Positions 16,629 to 24,055 of a stretch of 44,324 nucleotides of DNA are shown piece by piece. A program made the translations under genes and the position numbers. This DNA is from an uncultured Ruminococcus sp. (GTDB lineage: Bacteria; Bacillota; Clostridia; Oscillospirales; Ruminococcaceae). The notes below the pieces were generated by a model that ran no database searches, was not told where the DNA came from, and saw only the letters and a list, made by a program, of their open reading frames with translations. The stretch spans positions 1-44,324 of the forward strand of contig NZ_CALDMP010000053.1 of NCBI RefSeq assembly GCF_937915125.1, read 5' to 3'. Within the stretch, counting starts at the first letter, position 1, and every line of letters starts with the position of its first letter.

Positions 16629-17231
16629 TCAACTGTTCACTCCAGAAAGTTCTTTTGCCAGTTTGACTGCATCGGCGGCTTTGTTGGAGTAGCCGTCTGC
16701 ACCAATTTCTTTTGCAAATTTCGGAGAAACTGGTTTCCCGCCGATCATTACTTTGACATGGTCACGTAGCCCGCTGTGTTCCAATTCCCGTATGACATCG
16801 CTCATGCGATCCATGGTAGTTGTCATTATGGTAGACAGGCACAGAATATCCGCATGGACTTCCTGCACCTTTTGCACAAACTGCTTTGCCGAAACATCCC
16901 GTCCGGCATCGTACACCTGAAAACCAGCACATTCCAGGAACAGTGCAACAATGTTCTTTCCAATATCATGGGTATCCCCTTCTACCGTTCCGATCACAAT
17001 ACGTACATCATATCCGACTGATTCATTGCAAAGTGCAGTACGCAGAATTCTCATGGAAGCTTCCATGACATCGGCACAAGTGAGCAAATCGGGCAGGAAA
17101 TAGATTTCATCTGCATAGAGCCGGCTCACCTCATCCATTCCGGCAATCAGCCCCTCTGTAATGGCAGCTTTGGCATCCCAGTGTTCCTGGAGGATACGCC
17201 GCGAAATTTCTTCTGCCTTTTCCTCTTCCAT
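16629..17231 (-). CDS. Corrinoid (B12-binding) methyltransfer protein, 5' end lost to an IS element
   Basis: Cognate corrinoid protein of a methyltransferase system: it carries the methyl group on cobalt between two methyltransferases. About 200 residues: an N-terminal helical cap, then a Rossmann-like B12 domain with DTHDIG (D86, H88, G91; the His is the lower cobalt ligand), LSTIMTTTMD and MIGGKPVS. Aligned with the paralogue at 19356-20000, about 12 N-terminal residues are missing. The native frame runs only to about 17244, where the IS3 end begins and brings an in-frame TGA. The ATG at 17231 has no ribosome binding site, so expression is doubtful although the functional core is intact. 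Confidence 0.85.
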   Translation of the reverse strand: MEEEKAEEISRRILQEHWDAKAAITEGLIAGMDEVSRLYADEIYFLPDLLTCADVMEASMRILRTALCNESVGYDVRIVIGTVEGDTHDIGKNIVALFLECAGFQVYDAGRDVSAKQFVQKVQEVHADILCLSTIMTTTMDRMSDVIRELEHSGLRDHVKVMIGGKPVSPKFAKEIGADGYSNKAADAVKLAKELSGVNS

Positions 17232-17244
17232 ATCGATCTGATTT

Positions 17245-18120
17245 TGTCAATAATACTTGACACATTTCTCTCGAACGAATTTAAGCAGCAATATCTGCAC
17301 ATTCATAGTATCGTCTTCTCTTGACAGCCGGAGGCAAACCACCGTTTGCCGTGCATATCCGTCTGTTTGCCCAATAACTCATATAATATCTCCAGATCAT
17401 GGTTTTTAACTCTGCTATAGTATAATTTTTGGATTTATCACCTCTGCTGTAAAATAATTCTTCTTTCATTCTTGCCCACATACTTTCGCAGCGAGCATTG
17501 TCATGGCATCTGCCACCTGCACTGTTCATACTCTGAATCATCCCGTATTTTTGCAGTTTCTCCCGATATTCTGCACTTGTATACTGGCTTCCTCTATCGG
17601 AATGTATGATGCAGCCTTTGATGTCAGGATAGGCTTTTTTTGCGTTTTCAATTGTATGACAGCAAAGAGAAGCTCTCATATTATCTTCTATGACAAGCCC
17701 CAAAGGCATCAGGTCAAAACAGTCGAATAGTGCCGAAACATAGACTTTTCCGTCCTTTGCTTTGAGTTCACTAATATCTGTTACCGCCTTTTTCAGCGGC
17801 TTATCTGCACTGAAATCACGCTTCAGAAGATCCTCAGATTTGCGTGCTTCACGATCTGCTTTGGTGATACCATTCGGTTTTCTGTTAGGCTTATGGATAA
17901 GTCCAACCTGTTCCATAACCTTGCGGACTGTACTTTCGCTTGGTATAGGAACAGAAATCTCTCCGTCCTGACTTTTCAGCTGCAAGGCTATGTACATACG
18001 CTCTCTGCCGTATGTATCGTTCCACTTATCCTCGTTATGAATTTTCATCATTTCTTCCACCAGCGGTTCATATTTCCAAGGCTTGCTTTTTCTTTCAAGA
18101 TAATCATAGAATGATACACA
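17245..18120 (-). mobile_element. IS3-family insertion sequence remnant
   Basis: The low-coordinate end starts with TGTCAATAATACTTGACACA, of the kind found at IS3-family ends. The element contains the orfB transposase but lacks orfA and the first codons of orfB, so the other end is deleted. That side joins directly to the corrinoid-activating ferredoxin gene near 18110-18130; the exact junction is uncertain. Confidence 0.75.
17281..18060 (-). CDS. IS3-family transposase OrfB, 5'-truncated
   Basis: DDE integrase-fold transposase. The annotated frame begins at a GTG, but matching sequence continues upstream in the same frame to about 18115 (FYDYLERKSKPWKYEPL), which is the usual start of the OrfB helical region. 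The N-terminal HTH_21-like part has YGRERMYIAL. The rve domain keeps all three acidic residues: Asp in TDISELKAKDG, Asp in IHSDRGSQYTS and Glu in NARCESMWARMKEEL. No orfA is present, so the normal frameshifted OrfAB protein cannot be made and transposition in cis is unlikely. It separates the two broken corrinoid-system genes. Confidence 0.88.
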   Translation of the reverse strand: MEEMMKIHNEDKWNDTYGRERMYIALQLKSQDGEISVPIPSESTVRKVMEQVGLIHKPNRKPNGITKADREARKSEDLLKRDFSADKPLKKAVTDISELKAKDGKVYVSALFDCFDLMPLGLVIEDNMRASLCCHTIENAKKAYPDIKGCIIHSDRGSQYTSAEYREKLQKYGMIQSMNSAGGRCHDNARCESMWARMKEELFYSRGDKSKNYTIAELKTMIWRYYMSYWANRRICTANGGLPPAVKRRRYYECADIAA

Positions 18121-18290
18121 ATTTTCTTTTGTCCGTCCGTACCGATATTGACTTTACATTTTCCGCAGGTGCCGATACCATCACAGGGAGATTCTACCAT
18201 AATTCCGGCATCTCTTGCCGCCTGCAAAATCGTGGTTCCTTTTTCCACTTCGATTGTAACATCCTGATTTTTAAAATAAACCTTTGGCAA
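18048..18290 (-). pseudogene. Corrinoid-activating ferredoxin (RACo type), N-terminal stump
   Basis: A TTG start at 18290 has GGAGG eight bases upstream and lies 23 bp after the methyltransferase stop. About 55 residues are readable: VYFKNQDVTIEVEKGTTILQ, then ESPCDGIGTCGKCKVNIG with the C-x5-C-x2-C part of a plant-type [2Fe-2S] site. RACo proteins reduce inactive Co(II) corrinoid proteins and are normally about 500-650 residues. Here the fourth Cys, the linker and the ATPase-like domain are gone. After GTDGQKK the frame runs into IS3 sequence and stops at 18048. The cluster therefore has no intact activator in this window. Confidence 0.82.
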
Positions 18291-18313
18291 TACTGCTCCC
18301 TCCTTTTCTCCGA

Positions 18314-19342
18314 TTATCCCAGACGAACCGTATTCGTAAATGTGCGGATATTTTCCAGAGGTGTGAATGTAGAAAGTCCGCATGCCGGTGCAAGGATGTT
18401 GATACCGTCACGCACCAGCTGTTCCGTTCGCTTCTCAATGGCACCTTTTTCTCCATTCTGGAGCATGATCGTACTGAGGTTTCCCATGGTGGTGATCTGA
18501 TTGTACTCGTCTTTGATTTTTTTCAGGCTGACAAAAGCATCTACACTCAGTGCATTGGAATGCAGCTTTGCGCACTCGGCTTTGACCATATCCATATGAC
18601 CGCAGATGTGTACAATGACAGGAACGCCCATTTCATGAATACCGTCTACCACCTTATTCAGGTAGGGTACGGCATATTCACCGAACATCTTCGGTCCCAG
18701 GATCTCACCAGTAGCAGTGGGATCGGCAATGGAAATGGCAGCGGCACCGTTATCTACCATGTGTCTTGCAAATTCCAGAATGTGCTGTGTGACATATTCC
18801 AGCACCTTGTGAGAATTTTCCTTATCCTTGCGCAGATCCTTAATAAACCGCATGGGATCAACAATGGATGCGGCTGTGCTCACCGGTCCGGTCACACTGC
18901 CGATAGCAGGAATATCAGGATGCTTCCGGCTCAGCTGGTAAATGGACTGAATCACTGCGGCGGCACGGTGATTCTTCTCAATGGAACCCAGGGGGATAAA
19001 TTCTACATCAGCAGAAGAAGCATATCGTTCCTTCTGAATCTTCGGCTCACATTCCAGTGTTCCATAATTGATCTCACTGCCCAGCACTTCTGCCTCGATC
19101 GTCATACAGAACGGGATACCGAAGTTTTCAAATCCAGTGTCATGATGGACGTCATATGCCAGTGCAGACATATCTGCTGCGTTATGATGTCCCTCCGGCA
19201 GGACATGGTGGTTGCGGTTCATGACATCCACAATTGCCGCATTCATCATACCGCCCGGACAGATGACCGGCGGACGTTCTACTTCTTCTTTGTTCAGTAC
19301 ACGAACAAGGCGTTCTTTCGGAGAAAATACTTCAATTGCCAT
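18314..19342 (-). CDS. Corrinoid-dependent methyltransferase, uroporphyrinogen decarboxylase (MtaA/CmuA) family
   Basis: 342 residues, TIM-barrel enzyme moving a methyl group to or from a corrinoid protein. GGAGGT precedes the ATG. The N-terminus SPKERLVRVLNKEEVERPPV is typical of the family. The zinc site His-x-Cys...Cys is complete: H245 and C247 in VIVHICGH and C321 in LAPACGLST. True decarboxylases lack this zinc site, so haem biosynthesis is unlikely. The gene lies 13 bp after the corrinoid protein gene at 19356 and before the RACo stump, as in methyl-transfer operons. The methyl donor or acceptor cannot be inferred. Confidence 0.88.
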   Translation of the reverse strand: MAIEVFSPKERLVRVLNKEEVERPPVICPGGMMNAAIVDVMNRNHHVLPEGHHNAADMSALAYDVHHDTGFENFGIPFCMTIEAEVLGSEINYGTLECEPKIQKERYASSADVEFIPLGSIEKNHRAAAVIQSIYQLSRKHPDIPAIGSVTGPVSTAASIVDPMRFIKDLRKDKENSHKVLEYVTQHILEFARHMVDNGAAAISIADPTATGEILGPKMFGEYAVPYLNKVVDGIHEMGVPVIVHICGHMDMVKAECAKLHSNALSVDAFVSLKKIKDEYNQITTMGNLSTIMLQNGEKGAIEKRTEQLVRDGINILAPACGLSTFTPLENIRTFTNTVRLG

Positions 19343-19355
19343 AACAATACCTCCA

Positions 19356-20000
19356 TTATTCTACTGCTGCCAGCTGCTTTGCCAGTTTCACTGCATCTGC
19401 TGCATTTTTTGAATAACCATCTGCGCCGATCTTATCGGAAAATGCCTGGGAGATCGGACCGCCGCCAACCATGACCTTGAACTGATCCCGGATGCCCCGT
19501 TCGTTCAGAATGTGGATCACTTCTTCCATGGCGTCCATTGTGGTTGTCATAAGGGTGGAAATGACAATGATCTCTGCCTGGGTTTCTACGGCAATATCCA
19601 CCAGCTTTTCCGGCGGAACATCACGACCTGCATCTGTGACATCGAATCCTGCAGTATCCAGCATCAGTACCACCAGATTTTTTCCGATATCGTGCGTGTC
19701 TCCCTCAATGACGCCCACCACAACTTTGTGCTTCTCCTGAGAACTGTCCACTGTCAAATAAGGCTTCAAAATATCAATACCCACGTTCATTGCATCTGCA
19801 CAAGACAGCAGTTCCGGTACAAAATATTCTTCCTCTTCAAACAGCTTTCCGGCTTCTTCCATGCCGGCTGTCAATCCCTTGTCAATTGCCTCGAATGCAT
19901 CTATGCCTTCTGTAATACACTGGTTTGACAGACGATCTACCTCATCCTCGTCCATATCTACAACTGCCTGTGCCAGTGCTTTCATCATCTTTTCAGACAT
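19356..20000 (-). CDS. Corrinoid protein (B12-binding), intact
   Basis: 214 residues; AGAGGT seven bases before the ATG. N-terminal four-helix cap (about 1-85, with EEEYFVPELLSCADAM) and B12-binding Rossmann-like domain (about 90-214). DTHDIG at 101-106 gives the cobalt-ligating His103; ISTLMTTTMD and VGGGPIS complete the nucleotide-tail pocket. It sits between two UroD-family methyltransferases, so it most likely accepts methyl from one and donates to the other or to tetrahydrofolate through an enzyme outside the window. It is a clear paralogue of the truncated gene at 16629. Confidence 0.92.
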   Translation of the reverse strand: MSEKMMKALAQAVVDMDEDEVDRLSNQCITEGIDAFEAIDKGLTAGMEEAGKLFEEEEYFVPELLSCADAMNVGIDILKPYLTVDSSQEKHKVVVGVIEGDTHDIGKNLVVLMLDTAGFDVTDAGRDVPPEKLVDIAVETQAEIIVISTLMTTTMDAMEEVIHILNERGIRDQFKVMVGGGPISQAFSDKIGADGYSKNAADAVKLAKQLAAVE

Positions 20001-20095
20001 ATCTATTACCTCTTTCTTTTATATAATTATATGAATCATATCGAAATAATATTATTACAAAGCGAATTACCCTTGATGTCTCTATGCAAATACTG

Positions 20096-21163
20096 TCAGA
20101 CTTTCTGCTGATACTGATGTGCTGTCTGTACCATGGTCTGTATGTTTTCCAATGGTGTTGCCGGTGCCAGGTCGCAGCCCGGCATCAGGATATAACCGCC
20201 TTTTTCCCACTGTGCATTTTCAATACACGATTCCGCCTTTGCTTTGACTGTAGCAGTATCGCTCATGAGCATGACTGCACTGGGATCCAGTTGTCCCGCA
20301 AATGCCATTTTACCGTCCAGTATTTCACGAGCATAGGCTGTTTCAACTTTATAGTCCATGGAAAACATATCTGCGCCTGTCTCCGGCAGTACCTCTAAAA
20401 TTTTATTGGTATTGCCGCAGATATGGATCATTTTAGAAAACACGGAACTATCCATCTGTTTATTGACCTTTTGCAGGTACGGAAGCGCAATTTTCTCAAA
20501 CATTTTACGGCTGATCATATCGCCGGAAGCACACGGTTCTGCCTGGGAGATGTGTTCCGCACCGGCATCCACAAACATCTGGTAATACTTCACACAGACC
20601 TCCGATGTGAAGTCCATCATGTACTTGACACCCTCCGGATCCTTTCGCAGCATGATCATAAACGGTGTTGCGCCGATCATCAGTTCCGCAAGCGTCATGG
20701 GTCCCCATTGACTGATGGCAAGCATGGTCTGATCACCGATCTTTTCTTTCATGATCTTTGCGCTCTCTACCATTTTTAAAATGCCCTCGTCCTTTTCCAG
20801 TGCGGAAATGTCCAACCTATCTACATCCGACGGCTTTTCGATAAAGGGCTGTGTCGTTGCCGCAGCACCACATACCGAAAAATCTGTCTTTGCACCAAGG
20901 GATCTCAGTGCCAGATGGTTGCAGCCGGCTGCACACCAGATCAGGTCAGATTGGATCTTCTCATTGGTACGGATCCAGTATGCTGCGGATTCTTCCGGCG
21001 CCATATCGAACGAATCCTGTAGTGACCTTCCGCTTTGGTTATATGCCCAGACGCCGCCTGAGAGAATCATAACCGGCACACGCTCGGTTTTCTCTAATTT
21101 TACTGCCTTCTTGAATATTTCCTTTCCGGTCAAGTCTGCCACCTTCTCTTTCATACTTTTCAT
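20096..21163 (-). CDS. Second corrinoid methyltransferase of the UroD (MtaA/CmuA) family
   Basis: 355 residues by the longest ATG frame. Family members usually begin M-T-G-K-E, and here LTGKEIFKKAVKLEKTERVP is preceded by a GAAGGTGG motif; a TTG start at 21133 (345 residues) is therefore possible. The barrel ends show the zinc ligands H247-x-C249 (MIHICGN) and C330 (MPGCDLAP). ISQWGPMTLAELMIG and AEPCASGDMIS are the usual substrate-pocket segments. It is the first gene of the cluster and is divergent in sequence from the one at 18314, so the two probably act on different partners (substrate side and carrier side); this is inference. A promoter is seen upstream; no cobalamin riboswitch was found. 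Confidence 0.86.
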   Translation of the reverse strand: MKSMKEKVADLTGKEIFKKAVKLEKTERVPVMILSGGVWAYNQSGRSLQDSFDMAPEESAAYWIRTNEKIQSDLIWCAAGCNHLALRSLGAKTDFSVCGAAATTQPFIEKPSDVDRLDISALEKDEGILKMVESAKIMKEKIGDQTMLAISQWGPMTLAELMIGATPFMIMLRKDPEGVKYMMDFTSEVCVKYYQMFVDAGAEHISQAEPCASGDMISRKMFEKIALPYLQKVNKQMDSSVFSKMIHICGNTNKILEVLPETGADMFSMDYKVETAYAREILDGKMAFAGQLDPSAVMLMSDTATVKAKAESCIENAQWEKGGYILMPGCDLAPATPLENIQTMVQTAHQYQQKV

Positions 21164-21218
21164 ATAGAAACAGTAGGATTATGTTGCAACACTTTATTCT
21201 CACCTGATCTATGCCTAT

Positions 21219-21247
21219 ATTTTACGCCAAAATCCAGAGATAGTAAA
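21219..21247 (-). promoter_or_regulatory. Likely promoter of the corrinoid methyltransferase cluster
   Basis: Minus strand: TTTACT (21242-21247), 17 bp spacer, TAAAAT (21219-21224), about 55 bp before the first ATG. Moderate match. Confidence 0.5.
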
Positions 21248-21346
21248 GATACAATTCTCGATTATTCTATAGGGACAAAAGAAAGATGATTTTCCTGACG
21301 TAAGAACGAAGCAGCAATATAATGAAATAACTTCGCACAGAAAACC

Positions 21347-21386
21347 TTAAGGCAATACCACACATAGATCATGCAGTATTGCCTTG
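21347..21386. repeat. MITE-like repeat, copy I (minimal)
   Basis: Imperfect 40-bp palindrome CTTAAGGCAATACCACACA ... ATGCAGTATTGCCTTG with several changes from the family ends, in the gap upstream of the methyltransferase cluster. Confidence 0.75.
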
Positions 21387-21458
21387 TTCATCTTTATTTT
21401 ACCATGATTTAGATGATTTCACAGAGGCTTTTCGAGATTCCCATAAGATTCTTCAGGC

Positions 21459-21638
21459 TTAAGGCAACACCGCACAAAGAGTGCCTGACGACTTTGCACG
21501 TCATACGCTTGCATCTTTTCTGTCATATTTCACAAAAATGCTCGTGAATACACAAAGTATTCACTGCGCTTTTTGTTTCATCTGACGAAAAATCTGACGG
21601 CGCATCTGACGCACAATCTTTGTGCGGGATTGCCTTAA
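21459..21638 (-). repeat. MITE-like repeat, copy J (full length, minus orientation)
   Basis: 180 bp from TTAAGGCAACACCGCACAAA to TTTGTGCGGGATTGCCTTAA. The centre reads GTGAATACACAAAGTATTCAC, i.e. inverted relative to copies D, F and H. It ends 20 bp downstream of the AraC gene stop. Confidence 0.92.
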
Positions 21639-21657
21639 ATAGTTCTGAAACCATTCA

Positions 21658-22509
21658 TTAAATATGAACATTGTTTTTATTGCGCCATTCTCGCGGCGAA
21701 ACGCCATATATTTTTTTGAATGCTCTGGAAAAATGTAACTGATTGGCATAACCAACTGCACTGCTGATATCACCAATAGAAAGTTGTGTGAGCTTTAGCA
21801 ATTCTGTTGCCTTCACCATGCGATATTGCAGTAAAAACTCCTGCGGCGTTTTTCCGATAGCTTCTTTGAAAATCTTTCCGAAATAGCTTCGGTTCAGTCC
21901 GCATACTGCCGCTATATCTTCTACAGAGATGTCATTCTGAAAATTGTGCTCAATATACATCAGTGCTTCGTGGAGATAAAAATCCCGAAGCTGACTGCCA
22001 TGATTCAGGTGCATTGAAGCAGAGGAACGTGCCAGATAGTCCAGAAACAGGTAGAGGTGACCGATCAGATGAAAAGGGGAAGAATCCCGGTTTTTTGTCA
22101 GATACAGCATTTCCTGTGCCATTTCTTCCCGGAGATTCTTAGAGTTTGCACGGTAAATTGGAGTGTCTGGTGTCAGCCCGGCGGTTTCCAGAATGGTTTT
22201 GACGCGAAGCCCGTCAAACTCGACCCAGACATACTCCCACGGCAGATGCTGGTCTGCAATGTATGTGGTGATCTGACCGGGAAAGATCATAAAACCCTGC
22301 ATACTTTTGACAGAATAGGTCTGTGTATTGCCTTTGCTGTCGTCCGCCATCAGGATTCCGGTGCCGGAAATGACATAGTGAAACAAGAAATGGTTTCGTG
22401 CTGCGGGACCAAAGGAATGCGCCGGCTCGCACTGTTCCCAGCCAAACTGGTACAGCCCAAGGTCTACAAAGTTCTCACTGGGAAAGACAGAAAAAATCAG
22501 ATCATGCAT
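21658..22509 (-). CDS. AraC-family transcriptional regulator
   Basis: 283 residues with a strong AGGAGGGG site. The N-terminal cupin (about 10-140) contains FHYVISGTGILMADD and MQGFMIFPGQ, the sugar-sensing fold of AraC/RhaS-type proteins. The C-terminal double HTH (about 185-283) has ISVEDIAAVCGLNRSYFGKI and LSIGDISSAVGYANQLHFSR followed by FKKIYGVSPREWR, the AraC signature. It is divergent from the alpha-galactoside ABC operon and shares a 256-bp control region with it, so it is very probably the activator of that operon in response to an alpha-galactoside. The sugar is inferred from the neighbouring GH36. Confidence 0.93.
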   Translation of the reverse strand: MHDLIFSVFPSENFVDLGLYQFGWEQCEPAHSFGPAARNHFLFHYVISGTGILMADDSKGNTQTYSVKSMQGFMIFPGQITTYIADQHLPWEYVWVEFDGLRVKTILETAGLTPDTPIYRANSKNLREEMAQEMLYLTKNRDSSPFHLIGHLYLFLDYLARSSASMHLNHGSQLRDFYLHEALMYIEHNFQNDISVEDIAAVCGLNRSYFGKIFKEAIGKTPQEFLLQYRMVKATELLKLTQLSIGDISSAVGYANQLHFSRAFKKIYGVSPREWRNKNNVHI

Positions 22510-22595
22510 GGATACAGTCCCCTCCTTTGTTGTATTTTTTTACAATAAATCGTTGCCGTTATTCGTTTATATGGAAAATATGCCCCATCATTTCT

Positions 22596-22624
22596 ATTGT
22601 AACATGAAATATGCCAAAATGCAA
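22596..22624 (-). promoter_or_regulatory. Promoter of the araC-type regulator
   Basis: Minus strand: TTGCAT (22619-22624), 17 bp spacer, TACAAT (22596-22601), 86 bp before the start codon. Confidence 0.65.
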
Positions 22625-22637
22625 GATGATTTATATT

Positions 22638-22659
22638 ATATGCTAGAAAAAAAGCATAT
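22638..22659. promoter_or_regulatory. Candidate AraC-type operator between divergent promoters
   Basis: Inverted repeat ATATGCT-n8-AGCATAT centred about 40 bp upstream of the -35 region of the ABC operon and just upstream of the regulator promoter. The position fits an activator site; binding is inference. Confidence 0.45.
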
Positions 22660-22685
22660 TGATATAAACTTGTGGAATCATGCTA

Positions 22686-22715
22686 TTTACGAAGCGCAAA
22701 ATGGTATGTTATAAT
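22686..22715 (+). promoter_or_regulatory. Promoter of the alpha-galactoside ABC operon
   Basis: Perfect TATAAT (22710-22715) with a poor -35 TTTACG (22686-22691) at 18 bp, a pattern expected of an activator-dependent promoter. It lies 50 bp before the binding-protein start. Confidence 0.6.
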
Positions 22716-22765
22716 GAAAGCATCAAAAACGCATACGATTCTGGATGCAAAGGAGGAAACTGTAT

Positions 22766-24052
22766 ATGAAAAATCGAAAACTGGTACAAGGGATCGTGTT
22801 ATCCGGCGCAGTGCTGTCGGCTTTTCTGCTCCAGGGCTGCGGCAGCGAGAGCCGTAGTGATGGAAAGACGGAAGTCACTATGCTTCAGTACAAACCAGAA
22901 GCTGTCGGCGCATTTGAAGAGATGGAAGAGCGGTTCAATGCCACCCACGATGACATTCACCTGACCATCGAATCGCCCAACGAGGCTATGACGGTTCTGA
23001 AAACACGCTTCATCCGTGAGGACTATCCGGACATCATCGGCATCGGCGGCGATATCAACTATTCCAACTTCCTGGATGCCAACATGTTCCTGGATCTCTC
23101 AGACTTTGAGGGCGTTGACGATATCAAGCCGGCGTATATGGATATTGTCAAGGAACTGGAATTCATTCCCCAGGACGGGGTCCATGCACTGCCCTATGTG
23201 GCAAACTGTGCCGGTATCCTCTACAACAAAGACATGTTCGAAGAAAACGGCTGGGAAATTCCAGAGACCTGGGGCGAATTCACCGCACTGTGTGACGAGA
23301 TACAGGCTTCCGGTATGCAGCCACTGTACTTCGGATACAAGGACACCTGGACTTGTCTGGCACCCTGGAATGCCCTTGCAGTGGGACTTGCACCATCAGA
23401 TACATGCAGCAGGGTCAATGCCGGCGAGACCACTTTTACGGAAGAATATGCCGAAGTGGCAGAAAAGATGAAAGTGCTGCTGAAGTATGGGGAGCCAAAT
23501 CCCTACGCCTACAGCTACAACGACGCCTGCACAGCCTTTGCCAGAGGCGAATCGGCGATGTATCCCATCGGCAGCTATGCCGTACCCCAGATCCTGTCGG
23601 TGAATCCGGATATGAACATTGATTCCTTCACCTTCCCGGCAAATGAAAACGAGGCAGACAACGTGCTCAATTCCGGCGTAGACCTGCAATTCTGCGTCAT
23701 GAAGGAAACGAAAAACAAGGACGCTGTCTATGAGGTGCTGCGTTTCCTGTACGAGGATGAGACCATTCAAATCTATCTGGATAACCAGAATGCAGTGCCC
23801 TGTAAGGAAGGAGACTTCACACTGCCGTCTATGCTGGACGGTATGCGTTCCTATATTGACGACGGCAGAATGTCTGACTTCCACGACCACCACTATCCCA
23901 GTGAAATGAGCGTGGATGCCATGATTCAGACATATCTGATGGATGACAGCGACAATGCGACAGAGACATTCCTGGCAAAGTTCGATAAGGAGTGGACACG
24001 CTATAACCGGGATCTGATTGCAAAAGTACAGGCTTATGAAAAGGGGGAATAA
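22766..24052 (+). CDS. ABC transporter sugar-binding lipoprotein
   Basis: 428 residues from the ATG at 22766, nine bases after AGGAGG; an earlier in-frame codon at 22745 is not supported. The signal peptide ends in the lipobox AFLLQGC. The mature protein is a family-1 extracellular solute-binding protein: EVTMLQYKPEAVGAFEEMEE, YPDIIGIGGDINYSN, YNKDMFEENGWEIPETWGEF and a late MYPIGSYAVPQI. It captures an oligosaccharide outside the cell for the two permeases that follow. The neighbouring GH36 makes an alpha-galactoside (raffinose, melibiose or stachyose type) the likely ligand. By eye the gene is richer in G+C than the DNA on either side. Confidence 0.92.
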   Translation: MKNRKLVQGIVLSGAVLSAFLLQGCGSESRSDGKTEVTMLQYKPEAVGAFEEMEERFNATHDDIHLTIESPNEAMTVLKTRFIREDYPDIIGIGGDINYSNFLDANMFLDLSDFEGVDDIKPAYMDIVKELEFIPQDGVHALPYVANCAGILYNKDMFEENGWEIPETWGEFTALCDEIQASGMQPLYFGYKDTWTCLAPWNALAVGLAPSDTCSRVNAGETTFTEEYAEVAEKMKVLLKYGEPNPYAYSYNDACTAFARGESAMYPIGSYAVPQILSVNPDMNIDSFTFPANENEADNVLNSGVDLQFCVMKETKNKDAVYEVLRFLYEDETIQIYLDNQNAVPCKEGDFTLPSMLDGMRSYIDDGRMSDFHDHHYPSEMSVDAMIQTYLMDDSDNATETFLAKFDKEWTRYNRDLIAKVQAYEKGE

Positions 24053-24055
24053 GTC

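Noticed and set aside
18284..19474. 396-residue plus-strand open frame over the methyltransferase gene
   Set aside because: Antisense to a well-supported UroD-family gene; composition typical of a shadow frame.
18314..21163. Uroporphyrinogen decarboxylases of haem synthesis
   Set aside because: Both proteins carry the His-x-Cys...Cys zinc site of methyltransferases and flank a corrinoid protein.
21164..21350. Cobalamin riboswitch upstream of the corrinoid cluster
   Set aside because: No B12-box-like conserved motif was found in the leader.
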